Both the position numbers and the translations under genes were made by a program. Below are positions 27,091-36,422 of a stretch of 64,000 nt of DNA, in pieces. This DNA comes from Derxia lacustris (GTDB lineage: Bacteria; Pseudomonadota; Gammaproteobacteria; Burkholderiales; Burkholderiaceae_E): contig NZ_MUHU01000031.1 in assembly GCF_002105195.1 (NCBI RefSeq), positions 1 through 64,000 on the forward strand, given 5' to 3'. Position 1 is the stretch's first letter, and every line of letters starts with the position of its first letter. The notes below the pieces were generated by a model. That model made no database searches and had not been told where the DNA came from. It saw only the letters and a program-made list of their open reading frames with translations.

Positions 27091-28305
27091 TCAGCGCAGC
27101 TGCGCAGTGCGGGCGGCCGGCCTGGCGGCGCCGTCGCGCGCCGCTTCCCAGTCGCGCGCGGCCTTCACCTCGGCCGCGAACTTCGCGCCGCGATCCAGCA
27201 GCAGCCGGCGCGTCGCCGCGTCGAGCGCGATCTCGCTGCCGTAGGTGTCGATCGGCATGCGCTCGCGCCGGATCGAATCGAGCACCGCATCGATCTCGGT
27301 CGCCGCATGCATCGGCGTTTGCAGCAGCACCAGCCGCTGCATGCCGCTGGCGTTGTCGGGCGAATGGCAGCTCACGCAATCGCCCTTGCGCAGCGCCAGC
27401 GCAAAGCTGCGATAGCTCGCATCGACCCGCTTCTTGTAGGGATTGCCGGCGCTGTACAGGCCGTCGAACAGCGTGACCTTGGGCTGCATGCGGCCCTGCG
27501 CATCGGTCCACATCCAGCGGCCGTCGAAGGCCGGCGTGGGCAGCGGATCGATGTGCGCGCCGGCCGCCAGCGGCCCGCGCCAGCTGAACTGGCCCACGTC
27601 GAAGCTGGCGCCATCGGGCGCCCACCACAGCACGATGGCGTGGGTGTTCTCGTAGGCGCTCCACTTGGCCGGGTCGTGCCAGAACGGATACGGAAATTCG
27701 CCCGGCGCGAGCCGGTTGCGGAATGCCGCCTCCAGCCGCAGCCGGGCCCGGCCTTCCTCGGGCACGTAGTCCACCGACCAGCGCCCGTTGAACATGAACA
27801 GCGGCAGATACATGCCGGCCAGCGCATCGGGCGAGAAGCGGGTCAGGCCGGTGGCGGCTAGCGGCGAGGTCGGGAACTTGCCGTCGCGGCCCCAGGCGAT
27901 GTCGGCCGCGAGCGCATTGCGCAGCGCCGAGCCGTGGAACATGGCCTGGCGGCAGGCGTCGAGCGCGGCGGCATCGGACGGCGCGGCGAGCGGGCAGCGC
28001 TCGGCCAGCTCGGCGGCGATGCGCGCGGCCTGGGCCCGCAGCGGCGCCAGATCGGGCGCACCGGCGAGGCTGGCCGGCGCGCCCGGCGCGAGCGTGACCG
28101 GCGCCGGGCCGCTGCCGGCATTGCGCGCGGCCGGATGTTGCAGCGGGTTGTCGGGCGTGGGCGCGAACATGCCGGGCGCCGGCTTGCTGGCGGCGGCCGG
28201 CGTGCCCGCCGCCAGCGCGGCGCCGCTGCCGGCCTGCGCCGCCAGCCAGAGGGCCAAGGCCATGGCCACCGGCGATGACCGCCGCTTGCTCGAATCAGAC
28301 TTCAC
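27091..28305 (-). CDS. Periplasmic mono-haem cytochrome c-like protein
   Basis: 404 residues with a signal peptide (VAMALALWLAAQAGSGAALA). One haem c attachment site, CVSCH, sits near residue 320. The long N-terminal two thirds (FPYPFWHDPAKWSAYENTHAIVLWW, PTPAFDGRWMWTDAQG) have no family I can name. It follows the GntR gene by 27 nt on the same strand and may be the last gene of the amidohydrolase operon. Its stop is 9 nt from the convergent chemoreceptor-like gene. Redox partner unknown. Confidence 0.75.
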   Translation of the reverse strand: MKSDSSKRRSSPVAMALALWLAAQAGSGAALAAGTPAAASKPAPGMFAPTPDNPLQHPAARNAGSGPAPVTLAPGAPASLAGAPDLAPLRAQAARIAAELAERCPLAAPSDAAALDACRQAMFHGSALRNALAADIAWGRDGKFPTSPLAATGLTRFSPDALAGMYLPLFMFNGRWSVDYVPEEGRARLRLEAAFRNRLAPGEFPYPFWHDPAKWSAYENTHAIVLWWAPDGASFDVGQFSWRGPLAAGAHIDPLPTPAFDGRWMWTDAQGRMQPKVTLFDGLYSAGNPYKKRVDASYRSFALALRKGDCVSCHSPDNASGMQRLVLLQTPMHAATEIDAVLDSIRRERMPIDTYGSEIALDAATRRLLLDRGAKFAAEVKAARDWEAARDGAARPAARTAQLR

Positions 28306-28332
28306 GGTTTCCTCCTGTGGATGGGCCCGGGC

Positions 28333-29034
28333 TCAGCGCGCGCCAAAGCTGTGCAGGCGGTGCAGCGTGATCTTGCGCACCTCGGCCTGACTCTGGCGGA
28401 TGTGGGCACGGATCAGCAGCGCCGCCTGATCGCCGCGCCGGCGCAGCAGCGCGCGCAGGATCGCGGCGTGCTCGTCGTAGGTGGCGGCGATGCGCTGGGC
28501 ATAGCCGAAATCGAGCCGCCGGATGATGCGGATGCGGTCGGTGACGTCGGCATGCACGCGGGTGATTTCGGCATTGCCGGCGGCCTGCACGAGCCCGGAG
28601 TGAAAACTTTCATCCAGCCGCGCCACTTCGGTCGCGTCGGTGCTGCGCGCGTCGGGCGGGCGGCACCACAGCTGCGCCAGCCGGTCGAGCACCGCGGCGC
28701 GCTCGGCTTCCACGTCGGGCGTGGCGGCGCCGGCGATCACTTCGAGCGCATGGGCTTCGAGCAGCTGGCGCAATTCATAGAGCTGGTCGAAGCGCGCGAA
28801 GTCGATCGGCACCACTTCCCAGCCGCTGCGGAAATAGCCGCGCACCAGGCCTTCGGTCTGGAGCCGCATCAGCGCCTCGCGCACCGGCGTGCGCGACATG
28901 GCCAGCCGCTCGGCGATGAGGGTCTCGGTGAAGCGCTCGCCGGGCGGCATGCGGAATTCGAAGATGTCGTCGCGCAGACGGGCATAGACCTCGTCGGCGC
29001 GGGATGGCTTGGGCGGCAGCGGGACGTCGTTCAT
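28333..29034 (-). CDS. GntR family transcriptional regulator (FadR/FCD type)
   Basis: 233 residues. The winged helix-turn-helix lies at residues ~10-75 (YARLRDDIFEFRMPPGERFTETLIAERLAMSRTPVREALMRLQTEGLV). The FCD effector domain follows (ELRQLLEAHALEVIAG, LDESFHSGLVQAAGN, YDEHAAILRALL), with the metal/effector-binding Asp and His residues in place. Position downstream of the AtzF/E/H genes suggests that it controls this operon; a CTTGT-N2-ACAAG site upstream of the first gene fits a FadR-type operator. The effector is probably a pathway intermediate. Confidence 0.92.
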   Translation of the reverse strand: MNDVPLPPKPSRADEVYARLRDDIFEFRMPPGERFTETLIAERLAMSRTPVREALMRLQTEGLVRGYFRSGWEVVPIDFARFDQLYELRQLLEAHALEVIAGAATPDVEAERAAVLDRLAQLWCRPPDARSTDATEVARLDESFHSGLVQAAGNAEITRVHADVTDRIRIIRRLDFGYAQRIAATYDEHAAILRALLRRRGDQAALLIRAHIRQSQAEVRKITLHRLHSFGAR

Positions 29035-29069
29035 GGGGTGGCGGCAGGGGACGTCGTCCGGTGCCGGCG

Positions 29070-29462
29070 TCAGGCGGGAGGAGCCAGCCAGCTTACCTGC
29101 GCGGCCACCACCTTCCAGCCGTCGGCGAAGCGGACCCAGGTCTGCTGCTGGCGGCCGATGCGGGCGTCGCCGGCGCGCCGGAACTCGGTGCTGGCCACCG
29201 CAAAGTCGCTGCCCCAGCTGGTGATGACGGTGTTGTGCAGCGTGCGCGCCAGCCCGGCCGGCGAGCGCGCGGCGCGGAAGGCGCGGATCGCGTCGATGCC
29301 GACCAGGTTTTCGGTCGCGCCGTAGCGCACGGTGCTGGGCGCGGCGTGGAACAGCGCGTCGAGCTCGGCGATGTCGTTGCCGACCAGGGCGCGCTCGTAG
29401 CGCTCGAAGGCGGCGGTCACCTCGGCCAGCACGGCGGGCAGGTTGCAGGCGGGGTCGGTCAT
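29070..29462 (-). CDS. atzH: AtzH-like protein (NTF2 fold)
   Basis: 130 residues. The sequence (FERYERALVGNDIAELDALFHAAPSTVRYGATENLVG..., RTLHNTVITSWGSDFAVASTEF, QQQTWVRFADGWKVVAAQVSWL) matches the AtzH/HpxZ family. AtzH has been reported to decarboxylate or help process 1-carboxybiuret in the cyanuric acid pathway, and HpxZ occurs in ureide operons. Its ATG overlaps the AtzE stop by 4 nt (ATGA), so translation is coupled. Confidence 0.88.
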   Translation of the reverse strand: MTDPACNLPAVLAEVTAAFERYERALVGNDIAELDALFHAAPSTVRYGATENLVGIDAIRAFRAARSPAGLARTLHNTVITSWGSDFAVASTEFRRAGDARIGRQQQTWVRFADGWKVVAAQVSWLAPPA

Positions 29463-30907
29463 GGGGCGAGTCCTGCAAATGCCGCCGGCACGGCGCGCGC
29501 GCGGGCCACGCCGGCCAGCTCCAGCCGCCAGGCGGCGCGCAGCGCGACCGCTTCGGCCCAGGGCGCGGCGATCAGCTGCACGCCGAGCGGCAGCGCATCG
29601 CCGGTTTCCACCGGCGCGGCCACCACCGGCAGGCCGATGCAGGAGATCGGCTGGGTCAGCAGGCCCATGTTCGGCCGCGCCGGCAGCTGGCGACCATTGA
29701 TCTCGATGCTGGCGGCGCCGAGCGGCGGCGCGGGCACCGGCGTGGCCGGCGCCAGCAGCAGGTCGAAGCGCCCGAAGGCCGCGAGCATCCGCGCATGCCA
29801 CAGCGCGCGTACCCGCTGGGCGCGCTGCACCCAGGCCGCCGGCAGCAGCGCGCCGGCGGCGAGCCGGTCGCGCGACAGCGGCTCCATGTCTTGGTAGCTG
29901 TCGCGCAGATGCAGCCGGTGCAGCTCGCCGCCCTCGCTGGCGGTGATGACGAAGGCCGCCGCGCGGCCGGCCTCGGCGCCGTCGACCACCACGGTTTCGG
30001 TCGCGCCGAGCGCCTCGGCGGCGCGGGCCACGGCGCGCCGCGCCTGTTCGCCGGCCTGCTCGGCAAACCAGCCGCCGAGGATGCCGACGCGGATCGGCCC
30101 GGGCGCGGCCAGCCCGGCAAAGGTCGGCTCGACCGGCCGGTCGGCGCAGGCCAGATCGCCGGCGTCATGGCCTTGCAGCGCGTCATAGGCCAGCGCCAGA
30201 TCGGCCACGTTGCGCGCGAACGGGCCGAGATGGTCGAGGCTGTAGACGAAGGGATAGCTGCGCGTGCGCGGCAGCCGGCCGTAGGTGGGCTTGAGGCCCC
30301 AGATGCCGCACAGCGACGACGGCACGCGGATCGAGCCGTTGGTGTCCGAGCCGATCGACAGCGGCACCAGCGCCGCAGCGCCCGCCGCGCCGCAGCCGCC
30401 CGACGAGCCGCCGGCCGAATGCGCGAGCGCATGCGGGTTGTGGCAGGCGCCGGCATGGCTGTTTTCGGTGGTAAAGCCGTAGGCGAACTCGTCCATGTTG
30501 AGCGCGCCGACGCAGATCGCGCCGGCCGCGTCCAGCCGCTCGACCAGCACCGCATCGCGCTCGGCCGGCGGGTCGGACGCGAGCAGCTTGCTGCCGGCCA
30601 GCGTGACCTCGCCGGCCAGGTCGAACAGGTTCTTCACGGCATAGGGCACGCCGGCCAGCGGCGGCAGCGGCTCGCCGGCGGCGCGGCGCGCATCGATGGC
30701 GGCGGCGCCGGCGCGCGCCCGCTCGGCCGTGACCAGCGTGAAGGCGTTGAGCTGCGGATCGAGCGCGGCGATGCGCGCCAGCGTCTGCTCGACCACGGCG
30801 CTGGCGCTCCAGCGGCCGGCCGCGATGGCGGCGGCGATGTCGCGCGCGCTGGCGAGCGGATCGGGCGCATCGAGCGCCACGGCGGTTGCGGGCTGGGCTT
30901 CGCTCAT
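29459..30907 (-). CDS. atzE: AtzE-like amidase (1-carboxybiuret hydrolase subunit)
   Basis: 482 residues, amidase-signature fold. Catalytic elements: K92 (VPYAVKNLFDLAG), GGSSGG at 166-171 with the cis-Ser, and nucleophile S192 (GSDTNGSIRVPSS). Family markers such as NMDEFAYGFTTENSH match AtzE, which with the small AtzG subunit hydrolyses 1-carboxybiuret to allophanate. It starts 12 nt after the AtzF-AtzG fusion gene and its stop overlaps AtzH. HpxY of purine/ureide operons is a close relative and the alternative. Soluble, cytosolic. Confidence 0.88.
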   Translation of the reverse strand: MSEAQPATAVALDAPDPLASARDIAAAIAAGRWSASAVVEQTLARIAALDPQLNAFTLVTAERARAGAAAIDARRAAGEPLPPLAGVPYAVKNLFDLAGEVTLAGSKLLASDPPAERDAVLVERLDAAGAICVGALNMDEFAYGFTTENSHAGACHNPHALAHSAGGSSGGCGAAGAAALVPLSIGSDTNGSIRVPSSLCGIWGLKPTYGRLPRTRSYPFVYSLDHLGPFARNVADLALAYDALQGHDAGDLACADRPVEPTFAGLAAPGPIRVGILGGWFAEQAGEQARRAVARAAEALGATETVVVDGAEAGRAAAFVITASEGGELHRLHLRDSYQDMEPLSRDRLAAGALLPAAWVQRAQRVRALWHARMLAAFGRFDLLLAPATPVPAPPLGAASIEINGRQLPARPNMGLLTQPISCIGLPVVAAPVETGDALPLGVQLIAAPWAEAVALRAAWRLELAGVARARAVPAAFAGLAP

Positions 30908-30919
30908 GACCGCCTCGCG

Positions 30920-33019
30920 TCAGGGCCGGTAGGTGGGCGCCGGCTCATCGCCGGGCTTGAGCGGCTCGTCTTCGAGCGTGTCGTAGAGCCGCGCGATCAG
31001 CTCGAACTGGGTGCGCACCCGCGCCTCGGCTTCGGCGCCGAGCAGAAAGCCGTTGAGCGTGAGCCCGGCATTGACGGCGGCGGCGCGCGCCGCGCTGGCG
31101 CCAGTGGGCTCGTCGGCCGGCAGGCTGCCGTAGCTGCTGGCGCCCGGCTGCACCGGATAGCGCTCGGCGCCGCCGGCAAAGCTGATGGCGGTGCCGGCGA
31201 TGGCTTCATCGGCCACGGCGGCGGTGGTGGCGCGCAGATCGACCGTCGTCACCGCGCTGCCGGCGGCCGGTTCGGCCAGGGTTTCGCCGCCGGGCAGCAG
31301 CCGGCCGCCCTCGATCCAGGCGCGCCAGCCGCCCCAGACCGAGATGTCGGGCGCGGCCGCGACCGCATGCGCCTCGCACAGAAAGCCGTGTACCGAGCTG
31401 CCGTCCTCGAGCGCCAGCGTGCCCAGGCCGAGCGGCGCGGCGATGCCGGCCAGAAAGCTGCCGACCGTGGCTTCGGGCAGCGCCCAGACCTCGACCTCGA
31501 TGGCGGCGCCGGCGCCGGCCACGCGCACCAGCCCCGGCTTGGGCGGCACCGTGCCGGGCAGCGCATGCAGCCGGTAATTCGGCGCGGTGCGGGTGGTGCG
31601 CAGCAGGCGCGCGCCGCGTTCCGTCAGCTGATGGTTGAGCGGCAGGCCGCGCAGATGCGCGCCGACCACCGCCAGCTCGATCTCGCCGCGCCCGGCCATG
31701 CCGGCCGGCCAGCCGAGCGGCCGCGCCTGCGGCAGCGCGCGCCCGGTCGCGCCCACGCCGAGCGCATGGCGCGCATCGGCGGCGTGATGAAAGCGCTGCG
31801 CCAGCTCGGCCAGGCGCGCATCCGAGCCGGCCGGCCCGATCAGCGTGATGCCGAACGGCAGCCCGTCGGCGCGGATCGACGCCGGCACCGCCACCGCCGC
31901 CCAGCCGAGCAGGTTGACGAAATTGGTGTAGCGGCCGAGCAGCCGGTTGATCTCGATCGGATCGGCCAGCACCTCGTCGACTGTGGGCAGGAAGGGCGCG
32001 CTCGGCACCGCGAAGGCCACCGGCGCCTCGGGCCCGTCCCAGATGCGGTTGAGCCGCAGCCGCGCGTCGGCAAGCTTTTGCTGCACTTCAAGCAGATCGG
32101 CCGCCGACTGCTCGCGGCCGCGCGACAGGATGCCGCGCACCGGCTCGATGATGGCTTCGGCGCGCTGGTCGAAGAAATCGCGGATCGCCTCGTAGCGCTC
32201 GGCCACCAGCGCCGAGTCGTAGAGCCAGTTGGCCACCTCGGCCAGCGGCGTGTCGTCGACCGGATGCAGCTCGGCGCCCAGGCCCGACAGCACATCGACC
32301 GCATCGGCAAAGCCGGCGCGGCTGGCTTCGCAGACGGTCGGATCGAGCTGCTGCGGAATCGCCACGCGCGGGCGCGCCGGCAGTGGCGTGGCATCGAGCC
32401 TGGCGTCGGCGTCGTAGAGCACGCACATCGCATCCCAGGCATCGGCCACGGTGGGCGCGAACACGCTCACGCAGTCGAAGCTGGCGCTCGCCGGCACCAC
32501 GCCGCGCGTGCTGACCGCGCCGACCGTGGGCTTGAAGCCGACCAGATTGTTGAAGGCCGCCGGCACCCGGCCCGAGCCGGCGGTATCGGTGCCGAAGGCC
32601 AGATCGGCCTCGCCGAGCGCCACCGCCACCGCCGAGCCGCTGCTCGATCCGCCCGAGATGTGGCGCACGTCGAAAGCGTTGGCGACCGCGCCATACGGCG
32701 AGCGCGTGCCGTTGAGGCCGCAGGCGAACTGGTCGAGATTGGTCTTGCCGACGATGGCCGCGCCTGCCTCCAGAACGCGCGCGACCGCATCGGCATGGTG
32801 CGCGGGCTTGTAGGCGTAGTCGGGACAGGCGCAGGTCGTGGGCAGGCCGGCGACGTCGATGTTGTCCTTGACCGCGATGCGCTTGCCGATCAGCGGCGCG
32901 TCATCGGCCGCCGGCGGCATGGCCGAAAGCGGTCGTGCCAACAGGGTGATGAAGGCGTAGCCGGTGCGGGCCAGGGTCGGGTCGAGCGGGGGCAGGCGGG
33001 TTTGATGGGTTGACGGCAC
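30920..33019 (-). CDS. atzF: Allophanate hydrolase (AtzF) fused to AtzG-like DUF4089 tail
   Basis: 699 residues. A GTG at 33019 has GGAG 6 nt upstream; another in-frame GTG at 33031 has no such site. The amidase domain shows K51 (AVKDNIDVAGLPT), GGSSSG near 123-128 and the Ser in DTAGSGRVPAAFNN. It is followed by the AtzF C-terminal domain (RLHALPGTVPPKPGLVRV...GFLCEAHAV). The last ~60 residues (GFLLGAEAEARVRTQFELI...GDEPAPTYRP) match the small AtzG/HpxX subunit (DUF4089), which ends in EPAPxFRP. Allophanate is hydrolysed to ammonia and carbonate. First gene of the operon F-G/E/H/gntR. Confidence 0.87.
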   Translation of the reverse strand: MPSTHQTRLPPLDPTLARTGYAFITLLARPLSAMPPAADDAPLIGKRIAVKDNIDVAGLPTTCACPDYAYKPAHHADAVARVLEAGAAIVGKTNLDQFACGLNGTRSPYGAVANAFDVRHISGGSSSGSAVAVALGEADLAFGTDTAGSGRVPAAFNNLVGFKPTVGAVSTRGVVPASASFDCVSVFAPTVADAWDAMCVLYDADARLDATPLPARPRVAIPQQLDPTVCEASRAGFADAVDVLSGLGAELHPVDDTPLAEVANWLYDSALVAERYEAIRDFFDQRAEAIIEPVRGILSRGREQSAADLLEVQQKLADARLRLNRIWDGPEAPVAFAVPSAPFLPTVDEVLADPIEINRLLGRYTNFVNLLGWAAVAVPASIRADGLPFGITLIGPAGSDARLAELAQRFHHAADARHALGVGATGRALPQARPLGWPAGMAGRGEIELAVVGAHLRGLPLNHQLTERGARLLRTTRTAPNYRLHALPGTVPPKPGLVRVAGAGAAIEVEVWALPEATVGSFLAGIAAPLGLGTLALEDGSSVHGFLCEAHAVAAAPDISVWGGWRAWIEGGRLLPGGETLAEPAAGSAVTTVDLRATTAAVADEAIAGTAISFAGGAERYPVQPGASSYGSLPADEPTGASAARAAAVNAGLTLNGFLLGAEAEARVRTQFELIARLYDTLEDEPLKPGDEPAPTYRP

Positions 33020-33045
33020 GGGACGCTCCACGGACGGTTGGTTTT

Positions 33046-33057
33046 CTTGTGTACAAG
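33046..33057. promoter_or_regulatory. Candidate FadR/GntR-type operator CTTGT-N2-ACAAG
   Basis: Perfect 5-bp half-sites with a 2-bp spacer, 27 nt upstream of the AtzF start. The central GT..AC pattern fits FadR-subfamily GntR sites, and a GntR gene lies in the operon. Autoregulation or operon control is an inference. Confidence 0.4.
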
Positions 33058-33176
33058 TTTGTGTTCAGCAATGGGCGTGCCACCGGTGTGGTTACATTTT
33101 TCTTCGCGACGGCGTGGCGCGGGGCGCCCGGCGAGGCGCCGCCGGCTCGCGCCGGCGGGCGCGCTAGCATCGGCGC

Positions 33177-33677
33177 ATGCGCTACGAACACCTCATCCAG
33201 ATCAACGATCCGACCAACCCGCTCATCGCGCCGCTCACGCGGGCCCAGCTCTGGGCCGGCCTGGTGCGGCGGGCCGAATTTCCGGTCGAGTTCGCGCTCG
33301 GGCTCGAATCGGCCGAGGTCGGCGAACGCCAGCCGCACGGCGCCGACGGCGGCTGGCGCCTGAGCCGCACGCTCGATTTCGGGCCGTTCGCGGTGCGCGA
33401 CGTGGTCGTCGCCGAGCCCGAAAACCGGCTGCGCATCGAGGCGCTGGCGAGCGCCGCCTTCGGCCGCAGCCAGCTCACCATGACCATCGAGGCGCCCGCG
33501 GAAGACGCGCTGTTCCTGCGCTGCGTGTATGAAACCGAAGCCGCCGCCGGCCAGCCCGAGCCGGAATCGATGCTGGTGGAATTGCGCGAGCAGGCTTATC
33601 TGGCGGCGGATCTGGACATGGTGAAGCGGATTCGCGAGCTGCTTTCGAATGACGGAGGAATGTCGCCCCTCGGTTAA
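33177..33677 (+). CDS. SRPBCC family protein (AtaL/DUF1857-like)
   Basis: 166 residues, starting with MRYEHLIQINDPTNPLIAPLTRAQLWAGLVRRAE, the family N-terminus. The rest shows alternating strands typical of the START/SRPBCC helix-grip fold (RTLDFGPFAVRDVV..., SQLTMTIEAP, FLRCVYETE) and a long C-terminal helix (LREQAYLAADLDMVKRIRELL). These proteins bind hydrophobic or aromatic ligands; the ligand is unknown. It is divergent from the AtzF operon and followed by a terminator. Confidence 0.85.
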   Translation: MRYEHLIQINDPTNPLIAPLTRAQLWAGLVRRAEFPVEFALGLESAEVGERQPHGADGGWRLSRTLDFGPFAVRDVVVAEPENRLRIEALASAAFGRSQLTMTIEAPAEDALFLRCVYETEAAAGQPEPESMLVELREQAYLAADLDMVKRIRELLSNDGGMSPLG

Positions 33678-33720
33678 CCGAGCAAAAGCAATGTCCCATC
33701 GACTTGGCACTCGGAAATGA

Positions 33721-33746
33721 AAAAGGGCGGCAATTGCCGCCCTTTT
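33721..33746. terminator. Bidirectional terminator, 26-bp perfect palindrome
   Basis: AAAAGGGCGGCAA followed by its exact reverse complement, between convergent genes ending at 33677 and 33768. Confidence 0.9.
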
Positions 33747-33767
33747 GCTATCTGGCACTCAAGCCAA

Positions 33768-36422
33768 TCAAGCCGCCAAATGCCCCGCCCCCAGTTTCGG
33801 CTCCACCGGCGGCGTTTCCGTCACCGCCTTCTCCGGCCACAACGCCGCAATCTGGCAACCCAGTGCCGCCTGATACGGCAGCGATTGCAGCAACAGCATC
33901 GCGCCCCAGATCTGCGCTTCCATGTTGTCGAATCCGCGCATGTAAAGCAGCGTCAATGCGCCGGTCCAGAGCGCGACCAGCATCCACAATTCCTCGCGGA
34001 TCGGCGCAATTGCCGCGAGCAGGCCGCCCTTTTCCTTCCAGCCCTTGGGCGTGCGCACGAATTCGCCCTTGCGCTTGACCAGCCCGGCAAATATCCCGCG
34101 CGCAATTGCATGCGAAAGCCCCAGGCTTGCGAGCGAGGCGCCGAAGATGTCCCACCAGCTGCATTTCATCCGGGCGCGATAAAGGATTGGCCCGAGCACC
34201 GCCTTCACCAGCAGCAATCCCACCACCGGCGTAATCAGCGACACCACCGGCAGCGAGAAAGTCTTGGGCGCATGCAGCATCAGAATCGTCCAGACCAATG
34301 ACGCGCCGGCAAATACCGCCTGCAAGGCATCGCCAAACCAGGTCAGCCAGCCGGTCAGAAAGTGATAGCGCTGCGCGAGCGTGAGCTTGGTCGGCACGCG
34401 GCCGATCAAGCGCGCGAAATGGCCCTTCAGAATCTGCATCGCGCCAAAGGCCCAGCGGAAACGCTGGCTTTTCAGCGCGGCGAAATCGCTCGGCGTCAGG
34501 CCGCGGCCCAGAATCTCGTCCACATAGCGCACATCGAGACCGGCTTCGAGCAGGCGCAGGCCCAGCTCGGTGTCTTCGCAAATGGTCCATTCGCCCCAGC
34601 CGCCCACTTCATCCAGCGCATTGCGCCGCACCAGCGTCATGGTGCCGTGCTGGATCAGCGCATTGCGCTCATTGCGGTGATGCATGCCGATGCGGAAAAA
34701 GCCGTCGAATTCCCAATTGCACATGCGGCGGAACGGCTGATTCTCGTATTCGCGGTGGGCTTGCGGCGCTTGCACCACGGCCACGTCGGGCGTGACGAAA
34801 TGGCGCGCCAGGCTGGATAGCCAATTGGGCGTGACGACGTAATCGGCATCGACCACGCCGACCACTTCGGCGCGCGGATCGGTGACTTTCAGGCCGTAAT
34901 TGAGCGCGCCAGCCTTGAAGCCGGGCCAATTCTCCAAATGGAAGAAGCGGAACCGCGGGCCGAGCTTGGCGCAATACTCTTCAAGCGGTTTCCACAGCGC
35001 CGGGTCCTTGGTGTTGTTGTCGAGGACCAGCACTTCGTAATTGCTGTATTCGAGCGCGGCCAGGCTGTCGATGGTCGCAATGACCATGTCCGGCGGCTCG
35101 TTGCAGCAGGCCAGATGAATCGAGGCGAAGGGTTCTTCGGCGGCGGTCAGCGGCTCCTGCATGTGGAATTGGCGTTTCCAGTGCTTGCGGTACATGACTT
35201 CGGCGAATTCGAAGCCATTGCTCAGAAACACCGCCACCGTGGCCATCGAAGCCATGATGAGTGCCCACAGCGCGACCGAATCGCGGGTCGACAGGTAGTA
35301 GTCGACCGGCGTGGCAATGGCCACCACGGCGCCGGTCACGCAGATTTGCAGCATCAGGCTGAAGGTGAGCCGGCCGCCCCAGCGGAAGTCGCTGAACTTG
35401 TAGCTGGAAAAGGCCATGAGGAAGAAGGCGACGATCGAGGCGATGAGCGCCTTGTTCACCCAGTTGGTGTCCTCGCGCACCTTGCCGGCGAGCGGGAATT
35501 TGGCGTCGCGGTCGGCGTTGTAGATGCCCCAGTAGGGCCCGGCCCAGCCCTCGACTTCGACCTTCCAGGGCTGGTCGTAGGCCTCCATCAGGTAGTAGTC
35601 GAGCTTGCGTTCGGCCGCCACGGTCATGAATTCGCGGATGTAGCGCGCCTCGTTTTCCACCGACGGCACGGCGGCGCCGATGACCGGACCCTTGCTCGGC
35701 CAGCCGGTTTCGCCGATGACGATGCGCTTCTTGGGGAAGGCCTTCTGCAGCTCGAAATAGCGGTCGAGCGTCTGGTCGACGCCGCGCTCGATCGGCACGC
35801 CCTCGTGGTAGGGCAGCAGATGCACGCCGATCACATCCACATGCTTGGCCAGCTCCGGGTACTTGAGCCAGATGTGCCAGGGCTCGGTGGTGGTGACCGG
35901 CTTGCTGGTCATGCGGCGCGCGCGGTCGAGGTAGTCGATCAGCTGGGCGACGGTGAGGTCGCCGCGCAGCAGGGTCTCGTTGCCGACGATCACGGCGTCG
36001 ATGTTCTTGTAGCGGCGCACCGCCTGCATGGCGGCGGCCAGTTCGCGCTCGTTGGCGTCCATGTCGCGCGCCAGCCAGGCGCCGGTGGTCACGCGCAGGC
36101 CGGCGTCGGAGGCGGCGCGCAGGATGTGCGGCAGTTCCAGCGACGAATACAGCCGCAGCCGCGAGCTTTGCGTGGCGAGCTGCTTGATGTCTTCCTCGAT
36201 CTCCTGATCGCTCGGGAAGACCTTGGAAATCGGGCCCTGGTCGCGCCGGTAGGCGTTGTAGGCGAAGCCGCGGATTTCGCCGGAGTCGTAGTCGGGGAAG
36301 ACGGCATCGCGGTTGAAGCGGGCCCAGATGCCGAAATTGAGCGCCGACACGACGGCGGCGATCACGAAGGCGACCAGCGCGCGGCGGAATCGGCTGCGCG
36401 GCTTGGGAATCGAAGGATTCAT
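33768..36422 (-). CDS. GH17-GT2 beta-glucan synthase/transglycosylase (NdvB-like)
   Basis: 884 residues. After an N-terminal membrane anchor comes a GH17-like domain with both catalytic glutamates: E149 (IVGNETLLRG) and E238 (IGETGWPSKG). Two membrane helices lead to a GT2 cytosolic domain (about 450-680) with the conserved Asp motifs (VVDADYVV, ICEDTELGLRL) and Q-x-x-RW (QRFRWAFG), then four or five further helices. This is the two-catalytic-domain plan of NdvB-type enzymes that make cyclic or linear beta-1,3-linked glucans in the periplasm, where the GH17 part can branch or cyclise the chain. The neighbouring gene at 36928 also encodes a GH17 protein. Confidence 0.9.
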   Translation of the reverse strand: MNPSIPKPRSRFRRALVAFVIAAVVSALNFGIWARFNRDAVFPDYDSGEIRGFAYNAYRRDQGPISKVFPSDQEIEEDIKQLATQSSRLRLYSSLELPHILRAASDAGLRVTTGAWLARDMDANERELAAAMQAVRRYKNIDAVIVGNETLLRGDLTVAQLIDYLDRARRMTSKPVTTTEPWHIWLKYPELAKHVDVIGVHLLPYHEGVPIERGVDQTLDRYFELQKAFPKKRIVIGETGWPSKGPVIGAAVPSVENEARYIREFMTVAAERKLDYYLMEAYDQPWKVEVEGWAGPYWGIYNADRDAKFPLAGKVREDTNWVNKALIASIVAFFLMAFSSYKFSDFRWGGRLTFSLMLQICVTGAVVAIATPVDYYLSTRDSVALWALIMASMATVAVFLSNGFEFAEVMYRKHWKRQFHMQEPLTAAEEPFASIHLACCNEPPDMVIATIDSLAALEYSNYEVLVLDNNTKDPALWKPLEEYCAKLGPRFRFFHLENWPGFKAGALNYGLKVTDPRAEVVGVVDADYVVTPNWLSSLARHFVTPDVAVVQAPQAHREYENQPFRRMCNWEFDGFFRIGMHHRNERNALIQHGTMTLVRRNALDEVGGWGEWTICEDTELGLRLLEAGLDVRYVDEILGRGLTPSDFAALKSQRFRWAFGAMQILKGHFARLIGRVPTKLTLAQRYHFLTGWLTWFGDALQAVFAGASLVWTILMLHAPKTFSLPVVSLITPVVGLLLVKAVLGPILYRARMKCSWWDIFGASLASLGLSHAIARGIFAGLVKRKGEFVRTPKGWKEKGGLLAAIAPIREELWMLVALWTGALTLLYMRGFDNMEAQIWGAMLLLQSLPYQAALGCQIAALWPEKAVTETPPVEPKLGAGHLAA

